From the IMG/VR virus record IMGVR_UViG_3300019751_000012, positions 1 through 21,516 of that record: DNA of 21,516 bases. The stretch is one strand, 5' to 3'. Within the stretch, counting starts at the first letter, position 1, and every line of letters begins with the position of its first letter. The notes beneath the pieces were generated by a model. The model saw nothing but the letters and a program-made list of their open reading frames with translations. It ran no database searches and was not told where the DNA came from. Made by a program: the position numbers and the translations under genes. Positions 1 through 3,404 of the stretch are shown one piece after another. Origin of the DNA: a virus.

Positions 1-408
1 ATCTTTGAGCGTGGGATTGATAAGCGGTTTGCTAATCACACCCATACTGGCAGGGATGGGGATACCCGGTTATTGGAGGAGTTATTACAAGAGGGTGTTC
101 GGTACGTAACACCGGTTACTAAGCGGGTGGATATGCGTAACGAGATTGAGCTGGGTATCCAGGCTGTGAATGATTACCTGGACTACGATGAGACGCGGGA
201 CATGGACAGTCTCAACATGCCCCATATGTTCATCAGTGACCGCTGTGAGAACCTGATAGAGTGTATGGAGAACTTTACCGGTGAGGGTGGAACGGAAGAG
301 GTCTGGAAGGACTACATTGACTGTTTGAGGATACTACTGGAGATCAACCCCCGGTGTATTGATATGAGTCAGTTTAAGGCGGGTCGAACGGCGGTTAGTG
401 GTTATTAA
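1..408 (+). CDS. terL: Terminase large subunit, C-terminal part (partial)
   Basis: This frame is open from the first base of the window, so the gene starts to the left and only about 135 C-terminal residues are seen. The terminase large subunit is the ATPase-nuclease motor that packages phage DNA through the portal. The end of the protein carries the usual pattern of the terminase nuclease tail: a PHMFIS segment, RCENLIECMENFTG, and then EEVWKDYIDCLRILLEI, which matches the common 'RC.NLI..(L/M)..(W/F)' and 'KD.IDALRYL' ending. A TTG at 73 is only an internal leucine codon, because the frame continues upstream of it without a stop. Placement before the portal fits phage gene order, although about 3 kb of other material separates the two here. 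The identification rests on motif recognition. Confidence 0.85.
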   Translation: MFERGIDKRFANHTHTGRDGDTRLLEELLQEGVRYVTPVTKRVDMRNEIELGIQAVNDYLDYDETRDMDSLNMPHMFISDRCENLIECMENFTGEGGTEEVWKDYIDCLRILLEINPRCIDMSQFKAGRTAVSGY

Positions 409-439
409 TACCCTTATTAGCGTTACGCCTTTTGGGGTA

Positions 440-622
440 TCACCACCTAGCCTCCCATGCTCTATGCAATAGCGTATTGCCAGTGCGTTCCACATCATTA
501 GCTAACCACTCAGCGTTATCGACTAGGTAGTTGCCCTCAGTGGTTAATTGGATAGTAACGCCGGTGGCTAGTGTGGAGCCATTCCGGTCGTAGAGTTTAG
601 CGGATGTGGTGATGGTGGTCAT
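440..622 (-). CDS. Hypothetical 60-residue protein
   Basis: I do not recognise the family. The protein starts MTTITTSAKLYDRNGSTLATG and looks like a small beta-rich fold with a polar N-terminus and a tryptophan-containing C-terminal helix (residues about 38-60). Its ATG lies 4 bases beyond the TAA of the minus-strand gene at 627-851, so the two would form a short leftward operon. No Shine-Dalgarno site is visible; the start context is ACACC-ATG, like the neighbouring accessory genes. It could be a chance ORF, but the spacing and the amino-acid composition favour a gene. Confidence 0.45.
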   Translation of the reverse strand: MTTITTSAKLYDRNGSTLATGVTIQLTTEGNYLVDNAEWLANDVERTGNTLLHRAWEARW

Positions 623-626
623 GGTG

Positions 627-851
627 TTAATAATGATGTTTTTTTCTGACTATCATAGCTAGGTTTAGGAGAAAGATTTCGTAACCAGTAGCTGTCTTGT
701 TTATTACAAGGCCATTCCAGCGGTATTTGGTTGGAGGTGGATTATTTAACCACCCGGAACGGGTGTTCCACTGAATAAGCAGCCTACCCCAAAACAGGTA
801 GACCCCGTATCCTGGGTTATAATAAAAAGGCCATGTCCAATGATCATTCAT
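627..851 (-). CDS. Hypothetical 74-residue aromatic-rich protein
   Basis: Unrecognised. The protein is rich in tryptophan and tyrosine, with YNPGYGVYLFWGRLLIQWN at residues 12-30, a proline turn (NPPPTKYRWNG) and a hydrophobic beta-like tail (YEIFLLNLAMIVRKK). The alternating hydrophobic pattern suggests a small beta-sheet protein rather than a membrane protein. It is the first full gene leftward from the divergent intergenic region 852-992 and lies 4 bases upstream of the next minus-strand gene. A further short open frame upstream on the same strand (848-907) overlaps its ATG as ATGA and might couple translation. No clear ribosome-binding site is present. Confidence 0.5.
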   Translation of the reverse strand: MNDHWTWPFYYNPGYGVYLFWGRLLIQWNTRSGWLNNPPPTKYRWNGLVINKTATGYEIFLLNLAMIVRKKHHY

Positions 852-862
852 AACAAATTAGT

Positions 863-894
863 GCCGGTCCTTGCTTCGCAACAAAATCCCCGGC
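863..894. repeat. Hairpin in the divergent intergenic region
   Basis: GCCGG (863-867) pairs with CCGGC (890-894), and inside it TTGC (871-874) pairs with GCAA (878-881). On the minus strand it lies in the leader of the 627-851 gene, so it could fold in that transcript. No T-run follows it on either strand, so it does not look like an intrinsic terminator. Confidence 0.4.
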
Positions 895-938
895 TGTCAG
901 TAATCAATACTCTACCACCCTGCCACCGTTAAATTACC

Positions 939-961
939 TGTCAAGTGTTAATTACTTGACA
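939..961. promoter_or_regulatory. 8-bp perfect inverted repeat, likely operator
   Basis: TGTCAAGT (939-946) is the exact reverse complement of ACTTGACA (954-961), with a 7-base spacer. It lies between the leftward genes (627-851, 440-622) and the rightward genes that begin at 993. Each arm contains TTGACA, the consensus -35 hexamer, one on each strand. A dimeric DNA-binding protein binding here could control either direction. No repressor gene is visible in the window. Confidence 0.5.
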
Positions 962-984
962 ATTCACAACGGATCATCAACAAT
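956..984 (+). promoter_or_regulatory. Possible sigma70-type promoter for the 993 gene
   Basis: TTGACA at 956-961 is a perfect -35 box and forms most of the right arm of the inverted repeat. A 17-base spacer leads to AACAAT at 979-984, which matches the -10 consensus at four of six positions. The start codon at 993 follows at once, so the leader would be very short or absent. No matching -10 was found for the leftward TTGACA. Confidence 0.3.
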
Positions 985-992
985 CCTGCACC

Positions 993-1241
993 ATGCCAAA
1001 ACACACCATAACCTATGACGCGGTTAAAGAAGCGTCAGAACTCTACGCCGCCCAACGTTGTTTACTTGTTGAGGACCGCCTAATACAAACCTTTGACTAC
1101 CTATCGGCTAGTGCTAGTCATAGTAAGAGGATCAACGTCGAGGTCATGATCCATGAGTTGCAGAACCTATGGGCTGATGACAGCCTGGAGGATTTAGCGG
1201 ATCACTTATACTATGAGCCGGTGGAGGATATTGAGCTGTAA
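993..1241 (+). CDS. Hypothetical acidic 82-residue protein
   Basis: Unrecognised. The protein is strongly acidic (by count 17 Asp/Glu against 6 Lys/Arg) and looks mostly helical, ending in an acidic tail (YYEPVEDIEL). It is the first rightward gene after the divergent intergenic region and ends 3 bases before the next ATG, so the pair is probably co-transcribed. The start has no Shine-Dalgarno site; the context is GCACC-ATG. The pairing of a small acidic protein with a strongly basic one directly downstream is noteworthy, but no toxin-antitoxin family is recognised. Confidence 0.6.
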   Translation: MPKHTITYDAVKEASELYAAQRCLLVEDRLIQTFDYLSASASHSKRINVEVMIHELQNLWADDSLEDLADHLYYEPVEDIEL

Positions 1242-1244
1242 CCC

Positions 1245-1628
1245 ATGTTCACCAAAGCCGATATAACCGGCACTCGCGTAGCCAAGACCTACCGCATACA
1301 GGGACCACGCACCCGTGATCGGGTTACCTTTCGTTGTATGCCACGGACCCATAAGCTACTGGTGTGGTTATCCACCAGAAAGAAGAATAAGGCACCGTGG
1401 GGCAAGAGTCCGGGTTACACCATTGATTACCTGCCACGTATCTTCTACTGGCACTTTATGCGACACCATCACAATAAGGAATACACCTGGCCGGATAAGA
1501 ATATGGCTACACTGGATTTGATGCAGCTATTGATCGATGAGGGGTTCAGTTGGAACCGTAGCCGGTTACTGGACCTATTAACGGCCTGGGCGTATTTCTA
1601 CGATGGTGGTAAAAGGCGGTGCTGGTGA
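1245..1628 (+). CDS. Hypothetical basic 127-residue protein
   Basis: Unrecognised. The protein is strongly basic (by count 24 Lys/Arg against 10 Asp/Glu), with a beta-like N-terminal half containing RTRDRVTFRCMPRTHKLLVWL, a His-rich patch (HFMRHHHNKEY, about residues 71-81), and a helical C-terminal half rich in leucine. It follows the acidic 82-residue gene by 3 bases. The charge suggests nucleic-acid binding or a partner role with its acidic neighbour, but that is inference from composition. A shorter open frame at 1315-1521 is a shadow of this gene. Confidence 0.6.
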   Translation: MFTKADITGTRVAKTYRIQGPRTRDRVTFRCMPRTHKLLVWLSTRKKNKAPWGKSPGYTIDYLPRIFYWHFMRHHHNKEYTWPDKNMATLDLMQLLIDEGFSWNRSRLLDLLTAWAYFYDGGKRRCW

Positions 1629-1697
1629 TAACCGGCAACATATTACCACTTAACCCACAAATAACGCCTTAACCGGCAAGATACTGATAGAAAACCC

Positions 1698-1811
1698 ATG
1701 AACGGCAAAGGCTCCACACAGCGTCCCAAGGACGACAAGTATTGCTCCGATGAGGAATTGGAGGAACGGTGGAAACGGGTGTTTAAAAAGCCCACTTCCG
1801 ATACTGAGTAG
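1698..1811 (+). CDS. Small 37-residue phage protein (MNGKGS... type)
   Basis: This short gene starts MNGKGSTQRPKDDKYCSDEE and ends with a helix containing EERWKRVFKK. From memory, many tailed phages carry short proteins of this shape, with an MNGKGS-type start, a RP(K/L) motif and a C-terminal W..(V/I)F helix; their role is unknown. The start at 1698 is the only ATG and has the context AACCC-ATG without a Shine-Dalgarno site. The last 29 bases overlap, tail to tail, with the minus-strand gene at 1783-1980. The conserved-looking N-terminus is the main reason to accept such a short frame. Confidence 0.65.
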   Translation: MNGKGSTQRPKDDKYCSDEELEERWKRVFKKPTSDTE

Positions 1812-1980
1812 CTATTTTTCTGAAGGCTACAGCGATCCACGATTTACTGGTTCCGGGGTTTTCTATGTACCGTTCCAGAAGGTCCTCATATGTGGATTCC
1901 GGTATTACACTCTTCAAGAGTCGTTCAGCATCACCTACGGTAGCTGATTGTATTTCGCGGTAGTAACTCGGTTTCTTCAT
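1783..1980 (-). CDS. Hypothetical 65-residue helical protein
   Basis: Unrecognised. It starts MKKPSYYREIQSATVGDAER, continues with a helical region (YEDLLERYIENP, about residues 31-42), and ends SKSWIAVAFRKIATQYRKW. Charge distribution and amphipathic helices look like a real protein, and the competing plus-strand frame at 1750-1947 does not. No Shine-Dalgarno site precedes the ATG. Its stop lies inside the end of the 37-residue plus-strand gene, giving a 29-base convergent overlap. Its leader would be the structured sequence at 1981-2070 read on the minus strand. Confidence 0.5.
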   Translation of the reverse strand: MKKPSYYREIQSATVGDAERLLKSVIPESTYEDLLERYIENPGTSKSWIAVAFRKIATQYRKWAF

Positions 1981-2027
1981 CTTAATCTTTTAGAGATTCG
2001 CGGTTTGTAGTTCACTTGGGGCGGCCT

Positions 2028-2068
2028 AGATACAGCTCCCCCTCGACTAAAAGGGAGAAACTGTATCT
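2028..2068. repeat. Two-part hairpin (8 bp + 5 bp stem)
   Basis: AGATACAG (2028-2035) pairs with CTGTATCT (2061-2068), and directly inside it CTCCC (2036-2040) pairs with GGGAG (2053-2057). A three-base AAA bulge (2058-2060) and a 12-base loop complete it. This is the strongest local fold in the gene-free stretch. No T-run follows, so it is not an ordinary terminator. Confidence 0.65.
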
Positions 2069-2093
2069 GGTTTAGCTCATATTGGGTATGGCT

Positions 2094-2107
2094 CCCTCCA
2101 AAGAGGG
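2094..2107. repeat. Short hairpin CCCTC/GAGGG
   Basis: CCCTC (2094-2098) pairs perfectly with GAGGG (2103-2107) around a CAAA tetraloop. It lies between the two-part hairpin and the repeated CACCGG element and is probably part of the same folded region. Confidence 0.5.
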
Positions 2108-2118
2108 CGATAGGGCGT

Positions 2119-2183
2119 CACCGGCATAACCGGAAAGGTGCTTTGATGTGGAACATCCTTCAACTAACCACCGGCATAACCGG
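2119..2183. repeat. 15-bp direct repeat, 50-bp period
   Basis: CACCGGCATAACCGG occurs exactly at 2119-2133 and again at 2169-2183. Each copy contains CCGG-CATAA-CCGG, itself able to form a 4-bp hairpin. The second copy runs into the right arm of the stem 2134-2141/2183-2190. Confidence 0.7.
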
Positions 2184-2190
2184 CACCTTT
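2134..2190. repeat. 8-bp long-range stem enclosing a hairpin and a repeat copy
   Basis: AAAGGTGC (2134-2141) is the exact reverse complement of GCACCTTT (2183-2190). Inside, GATGT (2145-2149) pairs with ACATC (2153-2157) around GGA, and the second CCGG-CATAA-CCGG copy follows. Together they could form a three-way junction. Confidence 0.55.
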
Positions 2191-2213
2191 GTTACTTGGA
2201 CTGGAAAATCGTC

Positions 2214-2239
2214 GTGCTGAGTTTTACGTCAGCGTTTTT
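2214..2239 (+). terminator. Likely intrinsic terminator
   Basis: GCTGA (2216-2220) pairs with TCAGC (2229-2233), extendable by T-G wobble pairs at the base, and is followed by G and a run of five T (2235-2239). Stem and tail fit a modest rho-independent terminator reading rightward. Confidence 0.5.
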
Positions 2240-2242
2240 AGA

Positions 2243-2268
2243 AGATCACGCCCAGATCTAAGTTTTTT
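2243..2268 (+). terminator. Second terminator-like hairpin
   Basis: AGATC (2243-2247) pairs with GATCT (2255-2259) over a seven-base loop, followed by AAG and six T (2263-2268). The stem is weak and AT-rich and the T-run is offset by three bases, but its place four bases after the previous terminator makes a tandem pair plausible. Confidence 0.35.
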
Positions 2269-2660
2269 GTCTTCGTGTTCTTCTCACGCGGTTTGATTCG
2301 TCTCTCTAACGGGCAGTGTCTCTGCCCAAGCACCACATACCGTTCAGACTCAGCCACGAGTCACACCTCTTGTCAGTAGGCCGGAAGGGAAGGCTAGTAT
2401 TCACTGGGGGATGTTCGGTGTCGCTTGTTACCCGATGATCCAAAGAACCAATTAAATCTAGGCCATGAGCTATAGCGTTTTTTCACACTTTTGCTTAATT
2501 GTTATATCCAAGCATATTTATAACGTTTTGTCAAATCACAACAAAGCCCTTGACTCATCACGTTTTGTGCTCCACTTTTAACGCATGAACACTAAAGCGA
2601 GGAACCGAGAAGATGGACTGGAACAGAAATGTTTCTTTCAGATAACGCGAAAGGTAAGCT
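2269..2660. other. Gene-free region with small hairpins and an AT-rich end
   Basis: I see no convincing gene on either strand here. It holds GGGCAG/CTGCCC at 2311-2316/2322-2327, GACTC/GAGTC at 2347-2351/2358-2362, a T6 run at about 2479-2484, and a direct repeat ACGTTTTGT at 2523-2531 and 2560-2568. The stretch from about 2470 to 2580 is AT-rich and probably holds the promoter for the 2661 gene (for example TTGACT at 2550-2555), but no pair of boxes is good enough to name. The region could continue the putative RNA or hold a packaging signal. Confidence 0.5.
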
Positions 2661-2891
2661 ATGAGCGACAACGAGAAACAAACACCCGAGGCCAAACCCA
2701 GCGAATTAGCTAAACCGGCTGGTTCTCTCAACCCGTTTTCTCAACCGTGTAAAACTTGCCAACATTACGGGCAGTATAAGGACGGAAGAACTGGAGGAAT
2801 GTGCGCCTCAATTCCTGACGAGGTTTTGCCTTATTGGACCGGCTGCGGGCGATGGATTCCAAAAGAGAACGTGGAGGTGAATCGTGACTGA
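2661..2891 (+). CDS. Small four-cysteine protein, possible zinc-binding
   Basis: The 76-residue protein has a polar, proline- and lysine-rich N-terminus (about residues 1-25) and a compact Cys domain: C30-x2-C33, C48 and C62, with CKTCQHYG and GGMC segments and a C-terminal GCGRWIP. The spacing suggests a single zinc site or a rubredoxin-like knuckle. From memory, short phage proteins with a 'C..C.(H/Y)...GGMC...W.P' pattern are common and of unknown function. The start at 2661 has a usable AAAGG site at 2650-2654. It overlaps the next gene by 8 bases, whose strong ribosome-binding site lies inside this gene's last codons. Confidence 0.7.
   Translation: MSDNEKQTPEAKPSELAKPAGSLNPFSQPCKTCQHYGQYKDGRTGGMCASIPDEVLPYWTGCGRWIPKENVEVNRD
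2873..2880 (+). promoter_or_regulatory. Strong Shine-Dalgarno site for the 2884 gene
   Basis: GGAGGTGA at 2873-2880 is a near-perfect anti-SD match, 3 bases before the GTG at 2884 when measured from its last base. It decides the GTG start and contrasts with the weak sites of most genes in the window. Confidence 0.7.
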
Positions 2892-3165
2892 AGCGCAGCG
2901 AAAGGAATTAAATCCACCGCCTTGTTCTGCTGTTTTGGATGCCTGCTGTGGCTCTCGCATGATGTGGGTGGACAAGAGAGATGAGCGAGTGACATTCGTG
3001 GATCGCCGGAACGAATACTACGAAATAAAGCCGGATCGCGCCTACCCAAACGGAACCGTGATTAGGGTGCGCACGCGCCGCAGTCCGCTACTCTTCTTGA
3101 AGATACTAATTGGATCAACGGCTCATTTCGATCCAGACATAACCTTACCACTTGTTAACAAGTGA
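2884..3165 (+). CDS. Truncated SAM methyltransferase-like protein
   Basis: The first 42 or so residues look like the start of a phage DNA adenine methyltransferase of class I: VLDACCGSRMMWVDK at about 17-31 is the SAM-binding motif I of that family, and VTFVDRR follows as in the second strand. After about residue 60 (NGTVIRV) the similarity stops; the rest (RTRRSPLLFLKILIGSTAHF onward) is unlike the family, and the catalytic DPP(Y/H) motif is absent in all three frames downstream. At 93 residues it is well below the usual 150 or more. The GTG start is fixed by a strong ribosome-binding site. It is probably a decayed or truncated gene, possibly still translated. Its stop lies in a 16-bp palindrome. 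Confidence 0.55.
   Translation: MTEAQRKELNPPPCSAVLDACCGSRMMWVDKRDERVTFVDRRNEYYEIKPDRAYPNGTVIRVRTRRSPLLFLKILIGSTAHFDPDITLPLVNK
3149..3164. promoter_or_regulatory. Perfect 16-bp palindrome
   Basis: CACTTGTTAACAAGTG is its own reverse complement and overlaps the stop codon of the truncated methyltransferase ORF. It shares the ACTTG half-site and a GTTAA centre with the inverted repeat at 939-961. It may be an operator or, on a transcript, a short hairpin. Confidence 0.5.
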
Positions 3166-3166
3166 G

Positions 3167-3177
3167 GACAAGTTGTC
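3167..3177. promoter_or_regulatory. Second palindrome, GACAAGTTGTC
   Basis: GACAA-G-TTGTC at 3167-3177 is an 11-base palindrome two bases after the 16-bp one and again contains ACAAGT. Two adjacent sites with the same core suggest a tandem binding site. Confidence 0.4.
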
Positions 3178-3307
3178 TGGGTTTGGCTGGTTCGGGTGCC
3201 GGAACATACCGTCCGTCCCATTAGGGGACTACATAAAGATCATGATAAGACGGAGTTTTACGGTAAAAACATGATTCTAATCGGAATTGCTAACAATACC
3301 CCCTGAT
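3178..3307. other. Gene-free leader before the portal promoter
   Basis: No gene was found here. It contains GTCCC/GGGAC at 3215-3219/3225-3229 around ATTAG and a weak GTTTTAC/GTAAAAAC fold at about 3255-3272. Neither has a proper T-run. It separates the truncated methyltransferase from the portal promoter. Confidence 0.4.
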
Positions 3308-3336
3308 TTGACAAAACCGATGTAATAGTATATAAG
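3308..3336 (+). promoter_or_regulatory. Sigma70-type promoter upstream of the portal
   Basis: TTGACA at 3308-3313, a 17-base spacer, and TATAAG at 3331-3336 (five of six matches to the -10 consensus) make the best promoter in the window. Transcription would start at about 3343 and lead into the head genes. Confidence 0.7.
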
Positions 3337-3363
3337 TAACGCTTATATAATTATATACTATTA
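3323..3363. promoter_or_regulatory. Nested inverted repeats over the -10 box, likely operator
   Basis: TAATAGTATATAA (3323-3335) is the exact reverse complement of TTATATACTATTA (3351-3363), with a 15-base spacer. Nested in it, TATAAG (3331-3336) pairs with CTTATA (3342-3347). The -10 box belongs to both repeats, so a protein bound here would block the promoter. A transcript could also fold here. Confidence 0.6.
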
Positions 3364-3404
3364 TTAAAGACGAACAACGAGAATACCGCTACCAGAAGCC
3401 CAAT

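Larger units (their letters stand above)
2019..2239 (+). ncRNA. Candidate structured non-coding RNA
   Basis: No credible ORF occupies 1981-2660 on either strand, but this part folds densely. It holds a two-part hairpin at 2028-2068, a hairpin at 2094-2107, a long-range stem 2134-2141/2183-2190 enclosing a small hairpin 2145-2157, a 15-bp repeat at 2119 and 2169, and a hairpin with a T-run ending at 2239. Structures ending at a terminator suggest a discrete plus-strand RNA of roughly 200 bases. I found no tRNA, tmRNA, RNase P, SRP or group I/II intron signature, and no clear promoter. The exact ends and even the strand are inference; it may instead be a packaging or regulatory region. Confidence 0.35.

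Noticed and set aside
408-440. Possible convergent terminator (ATACCC/GGGTAT) between terL and the minus-strand gene.
   Set aside because: A six-base stem over a 21-base loop without a T-run is too weak to name.
848-907. 19-codon minus-strand frame from a TTG, overlapping the 851 ATG as ATGA.
   Set aside because: Too short, with a weak start and no recognised family; kept only as a note in the divergent-region finding.
890-935. tRNA-like stretch on the minus strand with a GGTGGTAGAGT core resembling a D-loop.
   Set aside because: No five-base anticodon stem with a seven-base loop and no TTCRA T-loop could be placed, so it is not a tRNA.
2119-2183. CRISPR-like repeat, because a 15-bp unit recurs.
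   Set aside because: Only two copies, short repeat, and the sequence between them takes part in base pairing; no cas genes nearby.
2585-2713. 42-codon frame overlapping the start of the 2661 gene in another frame, and a 10-codon frame at 2613.
   Set aside because: Neither reads like a known family, and both conflict with the better-supported 2661 gene.
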